Origin: Thiolapillus brandeum
Lineage (GTDB): Bacteria; Pseudomonadota; Gammaproteobacteria; Chromatiales; Chromatiaceae
Direction: 5' to 3'
DNA: 64,000 nucleotides
Assembly: GCF_000828615.1 (NCBI RefSeq)
Contig: NZ_AP012273.1
Location: 2,666,001 to 2,730,000 of the forward strand
In this document: piece after piece, positions 17,794 to 26,875 of the stretch
Numbering within the stretch: the first letter of the stretch is position 1
Layout of the letters: each line of letters opens with the position of its first letter
Position numbers and translations under genes: made by a program
Notes under the pieces: model-generated
What the model saw: only the letters and a program-made list of their open reading frames with translations
Told to the model about the DNA's origin: nothing
Databases searched by the model: none

Positions 17794-18447
17794 TTAGTTA
17801 CCTTGCAACAGCGCCAACCGTTGCTCGAACACGGGATTTGACACTGTCTCCCCTTTCAGCTTCTCCCCCATCTCCGAGAGCAGCCATTGACGCTGTTCAT
17901 CATCAAACAGCTTCCAGGCGGCAAGCACCTGGCATTCTTCATCCGACAACAGAACCGCTGCCAGTTCATCAGCCTCGATAAGGCTGTCAGGATGAAGCAG
18001 ATCAGCCACCAGAGGGTGCTCCAGCAGCTCAAAATGGGTGCTGCGGGCGAGTTCTTCTTCTGCCAGTTCCTGTTCTGCCAGGCTATCGCCGACCGCATTG
18101 CGCCGGATCGTGTTCATGATCACCTCTACCAGCTGGCGTATGGCCTGTTTGTTACCCTCCTGTTGATCCGCCAGACCGCAGGCCTGTTCATAGTGCTTTT
18201 CCAATTCTGCCTTCAGATCCAGGATTACCTGGGTTTCCTCATTGGGTTTCAGCTCGACGGCACGCCGCACCAGATGGCGCAGGGACTGCAGAAAAGCCAT
18301 CAGTTCCTCATGATCCAGACGCTGTACTTCCAGCAGATCGTCCTCACTCCAGTTCACCAGGGGACGAGGGAACAGGGCATTGTCGAGCTTGCGTCTGAAA
18401 TGCCGCTCGTACCTGCCGGGGCGCTCACTGAATGGAACTGTTGGCAT
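17794..18447 (-). CDS. Hypothetical cytoplasmic protein, 217 aa
   Basis: Start ATG 18447 (MPTVPFSERPGRYERHFRRKL) overlaps the TAA of the lipoprotein gene as TAATG; the ORF could start at 18483 but that lies in the neighbour. The protein is helical and very acidic, Leu/Glu-rich, without signal or membrane segments. I do not recognise the family. Coupling to a lipoprotein suggests a joint envelope-related role, unproven. Confidence 0.7.
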   Translation of the reverse strand: MPTVPFSERPGRYERHFRRKLDNALFPRPLVNWSEDDLLEVQRLDHEELMAFLQSLRHLVRRAVELKPNEETQVILDLKAELEKHYEQACGLADQQEGNKQAIRQLVEVIMNTIRRNAVGDSLAEQELAEEELARSTHFELLEHPLVADLLHPDSLIEADELAAVLLSDEECQVLAAWKLFDDEQRQWLLSEMGEKLKGETVSNPVFEQRLALLQGN

Positions 18448-18863
18448 TATTTGAAGACCGGAATGGGGTTGGCGCGATACCATTTCTTGGCTTCGGCATC
18501 ATATTCCCACTTTTGCTTATCGATCAATGAGCGCACCACCTGGCGGTCACGGAAGATATAGTTGATGCGCACCGTTTGAGCCGCCTTGTTTTTTTCCTCC
18601 CCAATCATATGGGGGGAGACCAGGACTTCATACTCGGTAACCCGTATGTTCCCCGGTTGTTCCGCCACTTGCGGCTGCTCTTCAATCATATCCGGCTTCA
18701 GGTAGGAAGGCAGCGCCTCGATTTCCCCCCAGCGCACTTCGTGCCCATAGAGCTTCAAGTCAAAGTCCATCTTGGTCTTCTTGTTCGCATTCTCCATGGT
18801 TTCACAACCGCCCAGGGACAAGGCGAGCAACAGCCCCAAAAAAAACATTTTCACCGCAAGCAC
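18447..18863 (-). CDS. Predicted lipoprotein, 138 aa
   Basis: The N-terminus has a short hydrophobic signal and a lipobox (LSLGGC), so the mature protein should be lipid-anchored through that Cys. The rest is a mixed alpha/beta domain of unknown function (YFR-like NYIFRDRQVVRSLIDKQKW). The start may be GTG 18863 or ATG 18848. It is the first gene of a two-gene operon and diverges from the traB-family gene at 18927, leaving a 63-bp shared promoter region. Confidence 0.75.
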   Translation of the reverse strand: MLAVKMFFLGLLLALSLGGCETMENANKKTKMDFDLKLYGHEVRWGEIEALPSYLKPDMIEEQPQVAEQPGNIRVTEYEVLVSPHMIGEEKNKAAQTVRINYIFRDRQVVRSLIDKQKWEYDAEAKKWYRANPIPVFK

Positions 18864-18926
18864 TCCATACAGGTTGATGATGCTGGTATTATCTCAGCCC
18901 AATGCCGTAAAGCAAACTTCCCTATC

Positions 18927-20132
18927 ATGCATGAAACTCCATCCCAGGAACCCATACAAGAGCTGTCCATCAAGGACAGCAAAATCACTCTGCTGGGCAC
19001 AGCCCATGTTTCCAGAGCCAGCGCCGACAAGGTGGAACAACTAATTGAAACCGGTGATTATGATGCTGTCGCCGTGGAGCTGTGCCCCAGTCGCTACAAT
19101 GCCATGCTGTCCCCGGACTCCCTGGCCAAAATGAACCTCATGGAGGTTATCCGCAGTGGCAAGGCTTCCATGGTCATTGCCAATCTTGCCATGGGCGCCT
19201 ATCAGCAGCGCATCGCCGAGCAGTTTGGCATCGAGCCTGGCGCTGAACAGCGTATGGCTATCGACAAGGCCCGGGAAAACCATCTGCCGGTGCTGCTCAT
19301 CGACCGTGAGATTGGCACCACACTCAAACGCACTGCAGCCAACCTTTCCTGGTGGAAACGCTGGACCCTGTTCACCGGACTCCTGGTTTCCCTCATTTCA
19401 AGAGAAGAGGTGGAAGAGGAAGAGATAGAAAAGCTCAAGGAAGGCGACATGCTGGAAACGACTTTCGCCGAGTTCGCCCACGACCGGGAGGATCTATACC
19501 GGCCACTCATCGAGGAGCGGGATGAGTATATGGCTGCGCGCCTGGCACAGGAAATCGAGGAAAACGGCCACCAGGATATTCTTGCGGTTGTGGGTGCCGG
19601 GCACCTGAAAGGCATTCGCAAGAAACTGGGACGCAATATCCAGGATCCCGCCCGAACCATCGCAGAACTGGACAGCCTGCCCAAACCATCACGCTGGCCG
19701 AAGCTGCTGCCCTGGTTTATCGTGGCCCTGGTATTCGTGGGTTTTGGCATTGGTTTCTACCGCAGCCCGGAATTGGGCTGGCAACTGGTATGGAGCTGGG
19801 TGTTGATCAATGGCAGCCTGTCTGCCATTGGCGCAGCCCTGGCCGGCGCCCACCCGCTGACGGTTGTGACCGCCTTTGTCGCCGCACCCATCACTTCTTT
19901 GAACCCCACCATTGGCGCCGGGATGGTCACAGCAGCCGCGGAACTCTGGCTGAGAAAACCCACGGTGGAGGATTTCAGCAACCTGCGCCATGACACCATT
20001 CACTGGACGGGCTGGTGGAAAAACCGTGTCTCCCGCACATTGCTGGTATTCCTGTTCAGCACTCTGGGATCAGCCATTGGCACCTATGTGGCCGGCTTCC
20101 GCATTGTGGGGCAACTGAGCGGCGGCGGATAG
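18927..20132 (+). CDS. TraB/GumN-family membrane protein
   Basis: The 401-aa protein has an N-terminal TraB-type domain (ITLLGTAHVSRAS with the conserved His, AVELCPSRY, then ILAVVGAGHLKGI) and a C-terminal set of about four membrane helices (255-395). TraB/GumN proteins are thought to be related to Tiki-type metalloproteases, but bacterial members of this length are uncharacterised. Start ATG 18927 (MHETPSQE) fits the divergent promoter; the longer frame from 18576 runs through the lipoprotein gene on the other strand. Convergent with the ArsR operon. Confidence 0.8.
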   Translation: MHETPSQEPIQELSIKDSKITLLGTAHVSRASADKVEQLIETGDYDAVAVELCPSRYNAMLSPDSLAKMNLMEVIRSGKASMVIANLAMGAYQQRIAEQFGIEPGAEQRMAIDKARENHLPVLLIDREIGTTLKRTAANLSWWKRWTLFTGLLVSLISREEVEEEEIEKLKEGDMLETTFAEFAHDREDLYRPLIEERDEYMAARLAQEIEENGHQDILAVVGAGHLKGIRKKLGRNIQDPARTIAELDSLPKPSRWPKLLPWFIVALVFVGFGIGFYRSPELGWQLVWSWVLINGSLSAIGAALAGAHPLTVVTAFVAAPITSLNPTIGAGMVTAAAELWLRKPTVEDFSNLRHDTIHWTGWWKNRVSRTLLVFLFSTLGSAIGTYVAGFRIVGQLSGGG

Positions 20133-20142
20133 TACGGGTCAG

Positions 20143-20478
20143 CTACTTATCATAGCGGTCATCCAGATTGACCGGACAAAGCACCTCACGCATGGTACCA
20201 ATGAGCTCCAGCAGTTTGCCGTTGCGTATGCGGTAGTAGATACGGTTGGCCTCCTTGCGGGAGGTTACGATGTTCTTGTTGCGCAATTGTTCCAGATGCT
20301 GGGAGATGTTGCTCTGGGAAGTGCCGGTGCGCGACACGATCTCTCCAACTGACAATTCTGTTTCCCCCAGGGTGCAGAGAATCTTCCAGCGCAGGGGGTG
20401 TGCCATGGCTTTCAGGGCATTGGCCGTCATCGTCGGATCTTCATCCGAAGGAATCTGCGGTTCTGTGGGTTCATTCAT
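20143..20478 (-). CDS. ArsR-family winged-helix regulator
   Basis: The 111-aa protein has an ArsR-type HTH (LKAMAHPLRWKILCTL, then VGEIVSRTGTSQSNISQHL as recognition helix, then the beta wing). There is no obvious metal-binding CxC motif; the single Cys in KILCTL and one in VLCPVN are too far apart to call. Start ATG 20478 is 5 bp after the response regulator's stop, so it is the third gene of the kinase operon. Target unknown. Confidence 0.85.
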   Translation of the reverse strand: MNEPTEPQIPSDEDPTMTANALKAMAHPLRWKILCTLGETELSVGEIVSRTGTSQSNISQHLEQLRNKNIVTSRKEANRIYYRIRNGKLLELIGTMREVLCPVNLDDRYDK

Positions 20479-20483
20479 AGGGT

Positions 20484-21356
20484 TCAATCTCCGGTTGCGT
20501 GGGCAGACGATTCCTCGTCCACCCGACAGTAGCCTGACATATTCTTGGCGATACATATAATCTCGTCAATCTCCCCCTGTTGATCGACTAATGCCGTACG
20601 GGAAAACAGGATCGGAACCCGGGTTCCATCCTTGGCAATGAACGCTGCCTCGATATCCCTCAGAGCACCGGCGCGAATCAGCGCCTCCAGCCAAAGTCCC
20701 ATAAAGGCATTGGCCTGCTCCTGTCCCTCCTCCTCAAAAACATCACCGATGCTCATACCTGTCAGTTCTTGTTGTTCATAGCCCAGCATATCGCAGGCCG
20801 CAGGATTGACCTGCTTGATGCATCCTTCCGGATCCAGGATCAGCAGAGCCTCTCCCATGTAGCGCAGAATATTCTCCAGATGCTGATTCGCCTGGTGAAG
20901 CTCTGCGGTGCGTTCCGCCACCTTTTGCTCCAGGACGCGGTTGAGTTCCCGCTCTTTTTCGATGAGGCGGAAATAGGTGCTGATCTTGTTCAGCAGCTGA
21001 TTGTCATCGATGGGCTTGAGCAGATAATCCACTCCTCCCACATCATAACCCTTTTGCTGAAATTCCTCGGTTTTGAACGCCGCCGTCAGAAAAATAACCG
21101 GAATGCCCCGGGTCTTCTTGTGGATCTTCAGCATGCGCGCCGTTTCGAAACCATCCATTTCCGGCATCTGCACATCAAGAATAATGAGATCGACATCAGG
21201 ATTGGCGCGCGCCAGTTCCAGGGCCTGTCTGCCGCTGGTGGCCTCCAGTATCTCCACATCCATGTGCTTGTGCACCAGGGAACGCAGAGTGAACAGGTTG
21301 TGTTCATTGTCGTCCACAGCCAACAGCTTAAAACCGGAATAGCGTTTCATAGTCAT
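20484..21356 (-). CDS. Response regulator with C-terminal PAS domain (no DNA-binding output)
   Basis: The 290-aa protein has a receiver domain (about 5-125: LLAVDDNEHN, phospho-acceptor in LIILDVQMPEMDG, PVIFLTA, LKPID), a short coiled coil (VLEQKVAERTAELHQ) and a PAS domain (about 150-275). There is no effector or kinase domain, so it may be a relay or scaffold. Start ATG 21356 overlaps the kinase TGA as ATGA; a second ATG is at 21350. Paired with the kinase upstream and the ArsR gene downstream. Confidence 0.85.
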   Translation of the reverse strand: MTMKRYSGFKLLAVDDNEHNLFTLRSLVHKHMDVEILEATSGRQALELARANPDVDLIILDVQMPEMDGFETARMLKIHKKTRGIPVIFLTAAFKTEEFQQKGYDVGGVDYLLKPIDDNQLLNKISTYFRLIEKERELNRVLEQKVAERTAELHQANQHLENILRYMGEALLILDPEGCIKQVNPAACDMLGYEQQELTGMSIGDVFEEEGQEQANAFMGLWLEALIRAGALRDIEAAFIAKDGTRVPILFSRTALVDQQGEIDEIICIAKNMSGYCRVDEESSAHATGD

Positions 21357-23629
21357 GACATATCCATTGAAAAACGTTGTTGCAGGATACTCATCAGCGT
21401 GTTGGCATTGACCTCTGGCGACAGCACCACTTCCGCACCACCCGCCTGGGGGTTGTCTGACAGGCCGATAAACAATATCGAACTTGCCATACTGCCCCCC
21501 ACCATCTCGGCAAGATCCCGCCACGCCACGATGTCTTCTCCAGCCAGTACTATATCAATATCCGACTCATCTTCCAGTGTCTCCCTGACTTCATCCTCAT
21601 CACCGGCAGCAAACACCTCTATATTCCAGGATTCCAGCATCTTGCTGAACTTGAGCAACAGGTCGATATCCCGTTCCACGAGCAGCGCTCGGCGACCGGA
21701 GAAATCGGCATCGGTGGCAGCCGTCTCATCCATTCCCGTCTCACTCTCCTGCTGTTCATGGAAAAGCGTCTTGGGTTGCGGCATTTCGCCACACTCCAGG
21801 GGGAGTAGCAGACTAAACTCCGATCCCCGCCCGGTGCGGCTTTCAACACGGATTTCTCCGCAAAGTATCTGCGCCAACTCCCGGCTGATACTCAATCCCA
21901 GGCCGGTGCCACCATAACGGCGGCGTGTGGACCCATCCGCCTGTTTGAACGCCTCGAAAATCAGCTTTTGCTTGTCTTCCGGTATTCCGATACCCGTATC
22001 CCGTACCCACAGGCGAACGGCATACGGAGACTCTGCGCACTCCAGGCCAAGCACCACTTTGCCCTCCATGGTGAACTTGAGAGAATTGGAGAGGAAATTC
22101 TTGAGGATCTGCTTGAGTTTGTCAGGATCCGTGGTTATCCGGTCAGGCGCCCCGGGATCGGCATGAAGTTCCAGCCGCAGGCCCTTTTCCTGGAACTGGG
22201 GCGTCATCAGCTCCACCAGTTCCTGTAACAGGCGGCGCAGATCCACAGCCTCCAGATTGGGCAGCAACCGGCCCGCTTCAATGCGGGACAAATCCAGAAT
22301 GTTATCTATGAGGCCCCGCAGATCCGCACTGGCCTCATGGATGACCTTCAGTTGCTGCAGCTGTTCCCCGGAAAGCCCAGCCTTGTCCTTCACCAGCAGT
22401 TTGGACAGTAGCAGAATGGAATTGAGGGGTGTACGCAGCTCATGACTGACATTGGAAAGGAACTCGGACTTGTACCGATTGGACTCCTCCAGAGCCTGGG
22501 CATGCCCCTGTAATTCCTGCAGGTTTCGGGCATGGGTCTCGGAAAGCACTGACAGATTGCGTCCCAGCTGAACCAGCTCAGGACTGCCATGCCAGTTGAA
22601 CTGCACCGCCTCGGCCCTGCCCACGATACGCTGTATCCCCTTGAACAGCTCCGTTCCATGGCGCTCCAGCCGTGTGGCTACCCAACGGGCAATGATGCCG
22701 ATCACCACCACCAGCACGAAGATAATCACCAGCACCCGCAGAATTATGGCATCCCGCAATTCACGCAGGGGCTTGTCCTGTACGTAACGCCCCACCCAAA
22801 GAGGTTTATCGTCATCCGTACGCAGCAAAGGCACCCAGATCACGGTTTTGCCATTTTCCCCTTCCCACATGAAGAGTTTGTGCCTGGCAAATTTTTCACT
22901 GAGACCGGAAAATTCTTCAAACGCGCTGCCATGTCGCTGGGTGACCCCCGGCGCGGAAAGGTAGCGGCCATCATCATGCACCCACAGGGTATCGGGGTCG
23001 CGCCGCACCAGACCTCCAATATCCACGGTCATCACGATCACCCCATAGGTAGGCTTGCCTTCATCCGGCCCCAGTGGGGTGAGCAGTTGGAGGGTAATGG
23101 CGCGTGTCAGGTCGGTGGTCTTTTCATTCACCACCACGGGAGTCAGAAAAACGGCTGGCGTCGTGGCCTGCAACACCGCTTCCAGAGATTTCCTCTGGGG
23201 CATGTAAGGAGGCTTGGTAGTGGGTTCCCATAGACGTGTCTTGGCATTGCGGGACAACCAGAAACGCGCCAGGCCATCCTTGTCCAGAAACAGGATATCA
23301 ACGATATCCAGCTGTTCCCGCAGAATACGATTGATCCACTCTACATACTTGACCCGCGCCCGGTCCACCTGAGCGGGATCTGCCACACCCCCCGCTCCCA
23401 GAACCATACCTGGCTCCGGCAACTTGGCCAGCAAACGAATCATCTCATCCCGGCTGGCCAGGTGGGTGTCCAGGTCGGAAAAATCCGCGCGCAGATTCTG
23501 CAGGAAGGCCTGGCGATAGAAAAGCTCCACCCGATCCAGCACCAGAGGCAGATTAATCGCCACAGCTGCCGCCAGAGGCAGCAGGGCAAAACCAAACAGG
23601 AACAGCAGAATACGGGTACGAAGGGACAT
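21353..23629 (-). CDS. Hybrid-like sensor histidine kinase with degenerate receiver
   Basis: The 758-aa protein has an N-terminal TM (about 8-30), a large periplasmic sensor (30-290, Cache-like), a second TM (about 295-320), a linker, a HisKA domain (SNVSHELRTPLNS, His near 390) and an HATPase domain (DPDKLKQILKNFLSNSLKFT, GIGIPEDKQ, GTGLGLS). The C-terminal block (about 635-750) looks like a receiver but the acceptor region reads DIVLAGED, so it is probably not phosphorylated. It heads the operon kinase - regulator - ArsR. The signal sensed is unknown. Confidence 0.9.
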   Translation of the reverse strand: MSLRTRILLFLFGFALLPLAAAVAINLPLVLDRVELFYRQAFLQNLRADFSDLDTHLASRDEMIRLLAKLPEPGMVLGAGGVADPAQVDRARVKYVEWINRILREQLDIVDILFLDKDGLARFWLSRNAKTRLWEPTTKPPYMPQRKSLEAVLQATTPAVFLTPVVVNEKTTDLTRAITLQLLTPLGPDEGKPTYGVIVMTVDIGGLVRRDPDTLWVHDDGRYLSAPGVTQRHGSAFEEFSGLSEKFARHKLFMWEGENGKTVIWVPLLRTDDDKPLWVGRYVQDKPLRELRDAIILRVLVIIFVLVVVIGIIARWVATRLERHGTELFKGIQRIVGRAEAVQFNWHGSPELVQLGRNLSVLSETHARNLQELQGHAQALEESNRYKSEFLSNVSHELRTPLNSILLLSKLLVKDKAGLSGEQLQQLKVIHEASADLRGLIDNILDLSRIEAGRLLPNLEAVDLRRLLQELVELMTPQFQEKGLRLELHADPGAPDRITTDPDKLKQILKNFLSNSLKFTMEGKVVLGLECAESPYAVRLWVRDTGIGIPEDKQKLIFEAFKQADGSTRRRYGGTGLGLSISRELAQILCGEIRVESRTGRGSEFSLLLPLECGEMPQPKTLFHEQQESETGMDETAATDADFSGRRALLVERDIDLLLKFSKMLESWNIEVFAAGDEDEVRETLEDESDIDIVLAGEDIVAWRDLAEMVGGSMASSILFIGLSDNPQAGGAEVVLSPEVNANTLMSILQQRFSMDMS

Positions 23630-23775
23630 GCGTCAGGAAAATGGTTCCGAATAGCCTGAGTATCCCAGCAAATACCGGGATGAGCAATACAAGTACAGGG
23701 CATGACACAACCTGGGGAACTTCTCCAACTATTGCTGAGTCTCAATATCCGGATCCCACTTCCATGGAAGGTTAT

Positions 23776-24524
23776 ATGACAATCTCTTCACCACGACAAG
23801 CAGCCAGCAGCAACCACAAACCCTCGCATCGATCCGGTCTGTTTTCCACACTGGCATCCGTGTTGGCATTCCTGATCCTGGCAACAGCAAACATGCCGAC
23901 GGGCGCCACCGATCAGATTGACTATCTCTCCCTCAAGATGAAGGACGATGTGCTGAAGAAGGAAATGATGTCAGGAAAGACCATGCTGTTACCGGAATTC
24001 GAAGTGTACGATGGATCCGGAACCAGGATATATCACAGCGTCAGCCTAGGAGTCTGTCGGGTTTGACCGTTTGGAGCGAAAATCACTGGGGGCGAATTAA
24101 ATCAGTTTATCGAGCGAGGCGAATAGCAGGCCTATTTAACGAGTTCGATAAGCTGATTTAATCGCCATCCAGGGATTTGCAGCCAAACAGCGTTAAATCC
24201 GACAGACTCCCAGCCCCGAATTTTCAGGAATCGGTACAGGCCGCCCTCGCCAGGGGAGAGCAGGAAGCCATACGCCTGACGAGGCTGAAACCCCTCCTGG
24301 TTACGCCAGACGGCTCTCCCCTGCCCGCTGACGCCTTTTCCGGCGCCGAATACATATTCATCGAATACTGGGCAGAATGGTGTTCCGCCTGCCTGCAGCA
24401 GATGGAGCAGGTAAAGACCATCATCCGGAACCATCCGGATAAGAACATTCGCTGGCTGAAGGTGGAGAAGGATCCAACCAGGCTGGACTCCATCACAGTG
24501 ACAAAACCTGAAGCTTCACACTAA
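23776..24524 (+). pseudogene. Thioredoxin-like exported protein split by a MITE-like insertion
   Basis: Part 1 (ATG 23776) encodes an N-terminal hydrophobic segment and about 40 mature residues ending ...GTRIYHSVS, then enters the repeat and stops at 24066. Part 2 resumes after the repeat with PNFQESVQAALARGE and includes a thioredoxin-type active site WCSAC within YWAEWCSACLQQM, ending at 24524. Removing the 163-bp repeat brings the halves together, though the two halves are off by one frame if the flanking CAGCC is taken as the target duplication. The intact gene would have been a periplasmic TlpA/thioredoxin-like protein of about 200 aa. A small product from part 2 cannot be excluded. Confidence 0.8.
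24048..24210. mobile_element. MITE-like element, copy 2 (163 bp)
   Basis: The same family as 4865-5094: ends AGGAGTCTGTCGG and CCGACAGACTCC, and near-identical arms, but a shorter centre. It sits inside the thioredoxin-like gene. CAGCC occurs on both flanks and may be a target duplication. Confidence 0.85.
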
Positions 24525-24740
24525 AAAGCCTCTTCAGGAACCTTTCCCATAGACATTCCGAATATACAGGTCTAGCCCGACATGCGGCCCTGCACGCCGG
24601 TGCCGTCAGGATGCTGATACCGCTACCGCGCCCCCGCAGCAACCCCAGGGCATCAGAGATGTGTTACACTGTTTGGTTGCTGGACCTGCTAGAGGGTTAG
24701 GCATCAACCCTTTTCTTGTTTATTTTTGTGCAGGTTACTC

Positions 24741-26501
24741 ATGTCTACATCTTCAGAATCCCCTTCCTTCGAGGAATTGGGGCTGCCTTCCGTTTTGCTC
24801 AAGGCCCTGGGCGATATCGGTTACGAAACCCCTTCCCCCATTCAGGCCCGCTGCACGCCCCTGCTGCTGGAAGGCCGCGATCTTCTCGGCCAGGCGCAAA
24901 CCGGCACAGGCAAGACCGGTGCTTTTGCCCTGCCCCTGCTGGCCAACATCGACATCCGGCAGAAGACGCCTCAACTACTGGTGCTTACCCCTACCCGGGA
25001 ACTGGCCCTGCAGGTCGCTGAAGCGTTCCAGACCTATGCCCACCACATGCAGAACTTCCATGTGCTGCCCATATATGGCGGACAGGCGTTCAGCCAGCAA
25101 CTGCGCCTGCTCAAACGAGGGGTACACGTGGTAGTCGGCACTCCGGGAAGGGTCATGGATCACCTGCGGCGCAAGACCCTGGATCTCAGTGGCATGCGCA
25201 GCCTGGTTCTGGATGAAGCCGATGAAATGCTGCGCATGGGCTTTATCGACGATGTGGAATGGATTCTCGAGCAAACCCCCACATCCCGGCAGACCGCCCT
25301 GTTCTCCGCCACCATGCCCGAAGTAATCCGAAGGGTGGCGCAGAAACATCTCAACGATCCCGTGGAAGTGCGCATCAAATCGAGCACCAGCACAGCCACC
25401 ACCATTCATCAACGCTATTGGCTGGTGAGCGGCCTGCACAAGCTGGATGCCCTGACCCGGCTCCTCGAAACCGAAGATTTCGACGCCATGCTCATCTTCG
25501 CCCGCACCCGTACATCCACGGTCGAGCTTGCCGACAAGCTGTCTGCACGAGGCTATGCGGCGGAAGCGTTGAACGGAGATATTCCCCAAAACCAGCGGGA
25601 AAAAACCGTGGACCGTCTGAAAAAAGGCAAGTTGGACATCCTGGTGGCGACAGACGTGGCTGCCCGGGGCCTGGACGTGGAACGTATCAGCCATGTGCTG
25701 AACTATGACATCCCCCACGATACCGAATCCTATGTACACCGAATTGGGCGCACGGGCCGCGCCGGACGCAAGGGCGAGGCCATTTTGTTCGTCGCCCCCC
25801 GGGAAAGACGCCTGTTGCGCGCCATCGAAAAAGCCACCAGTCAGCCCATCGAGCAAATGCACATGCCAAGCACGGCGGACATCAACAGCCGCCGCGTGGA
25901 GCGTTTCAAACAACGCATAATGGATACCCTGGCCACTGCAGACCTGGGACTCTACGAAGAGATTCTTGCGGATTTGCGCCAGGAACAGGATCTGGATCCC
26001 ATGGCACTGGCATCAGCCCTGGCACTCATGGCCCAGGGTAATGATCCTCTGTTGCTCACGGACAGGCCGGTCAGGGAAAAGAAAGCCCGCAGGGAACGCA
26101 GTGGCCGTGACGAGAAACCCGCAGGAAAACCGGCCAGGCGCGAGTTCTCCACCGAACCTCTGCCCCTGAAGGAGTTTCCCGATCTGGAAATGGAGCGCTT
26201 TATCGTGGACGTGGGTTATAACCATGACGTGAAACCAGGCAACATCGTCGGCGCCATTGCCAATGAAGCGGATATCGATAGCTGCTACATCGGCTGCATC
26301 GAGATCCACGACGAGTTCACCACGGTGGATCTGCCTGAAGGCATGCCCCGGGAAGTCATGGAAATTCTGAAAAAAGCCAGAGTCGCCGGGAAGAAGATGG
26401 GCCTACGCCCTGTCGGACAAACGCCAGACAAGAAAGACAACAACCATAAGCGCGGGCGCAAGCATCATCGCAAGAGCAAAAAGAAACCCCGCAGCAAATA
26501 A
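24741..26501 (+). CDS. deaD: DEAD-box RNA helicase DeaD/CsdA
   Basis: The 586-aa helicase has all the family motifs: the Q motif region (FEELGLPSVLLKAL, SPIQ), Walker A AQTGTGKT, PTRELALQ, DEAD box VLDEADEML, SAT, ATDVAARGLD and HRIGRTGRAGR. It then has a DbpA-type RNA-binding domain (VDVGYNHDVKPGNIVGAI) and a Lys/Arg-rich tail (KRGRKHHRKSKKKPRSK). DeaD unwinds structured RNA in ribosome assembly and cold response. Start ATG 24741 fits the family; the long AT-rich leader is typical of cold-regulated genes. The stop codon lies in an attC-like palindrome, the start of the cassette island. Confidence 0.95.
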   Translation: MSTSSESPSFEELGLPSVLLKALGDIGYETPSPIQARCTPLLLEGRDLLGQAQTGTGKTGAFALPLLANIDIRQKTPQLLVLTPTRELALQVAEAFQTYAHHMQNFHVLPIYGGQAFSQQLRLLKRGVHVVVGTPGRVMDHLRRKTLDLSGMRSLVLDEADEMLRMGFIDDVEWILEQTPTSRQTALFSATMPEVIRRVAQKHLNDPVEVRIKSSTSTATTIHQRYWLVSGLHKLDALTRLLETEDFDAMLIFARTRTSTVELADKLSARGYAAEALNGDIPQNQREKTVDRLKKGKLDILVATDVAARGLDVERISHVLNYDIPHDTESYVHRIGRTGRAGRKGEAILFVAPRERRLLRAIEKATSQPIEQMHMPSTADINSRRVERFKQRIMDTLATADLGLYEEILADLRQEQDLDPMALASALALMAQGNDPLLLTDRPVREKKARRERSGRDEKPAGKPARREFSTEPLPLKEFPDLEMERFIVDVGYNHDVKPGNIVGAIANEADIDSCYIGCIEIHDEFTTVDLPEGMPREVMEILKKARVAGKKMGLRPVGQTPDKKDNNHKRGRKHHRKSKKKPRSK

Positions 26502-26570
26502 CATGCACTCGGACAAAATTAAAGCTGCGCCGCTTTGCTCTGCAGCTTTATCCTTCCGGTGATGTTAAGC
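26499..26570. other. attC-like palindrome overlapping the deaD stop
   Basis: The 72-bp imperfect palindrome pairs TAACATgCACtCGG with CCGGTGATGTTA (two extra bases bulged on one arm, as in integron attC sites), then TAAAGCTGC with GCAGCTTTA. The 3' end is GTTAAGC, fitting the attC core GTTRRRY; the 5' core (AAATAAC) does not fit RYYYAAC well. It could equally be the deaD terminator or a site formed by a recombination event. Confidence 0.4.
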
Positions 26571-26681
26571 GCTGAACCAAACCGCTTCTCGGTAGCTCGG
26601 GAGGGGGCGTATGGCGAATGGACAGAAAATACCTTAGACTGACAGGAAAATAAGCCACAACCTGCAGGGAAAGCACATAAA

Positions 26682-26849
26682 ATGACCGGATCCGTCGGCC
26701 AACACAGCGGTAAGGAAGCCCTCAACCCGGCTCAAAGGCCGGTGGTCAAAGCCACCGGGACAATACAACCCCCTTATGTAGACAGTGCCAACCTGATGGA
26801 CGGCATAGTCCAACGGACATTTATCTGCCATGCTGCGCACGGCAGATAA
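26682..26849 (+). pseudogene. Possible remnant of a group II intron reverse transcriptase (N-terminus)
   Basis: A 55-codon frame begins MTGSVGQHSGKEALNPAQRP and continues VDSANLMDGIVQR, then reads into the next attC-like site and stops. The order HSGKEA / AQRP / ANLMD resembles the start of group II intron-encoded proteins, and GC-rich hairpins with GGAGGGGGC lie upstream (about 26605). Group II introns of class C are known to target attC sites. The match is from memory and short. Confidence 0.35.
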
Positions 26850-26864
26850 ATGCTTAGATTAGGC
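26808..26864. other. attC-like site 1
   Basis: Core GTCCAAC at the 5' end (fits RYYYAAC), arms TTTATCTGCC / GGCAGATAAA around an 11-base loop, and 3' core ATTAGGC (one change from GTTRRRY). The ATG of the next gene follows 12 bp later, the usual position of a cassette start. Total 57 bp, a normal attC length. Confidence 0.5.
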
Positions 26865-26875
26865 AAAGGAAACAT

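Noticed and set aside
26519-26840. Minus-strand frames in the deaD to cassette gap as genes
   Set aside because: They read through attC-like palindromes and intron-like sequence with no ribosome binding site or known similarity.
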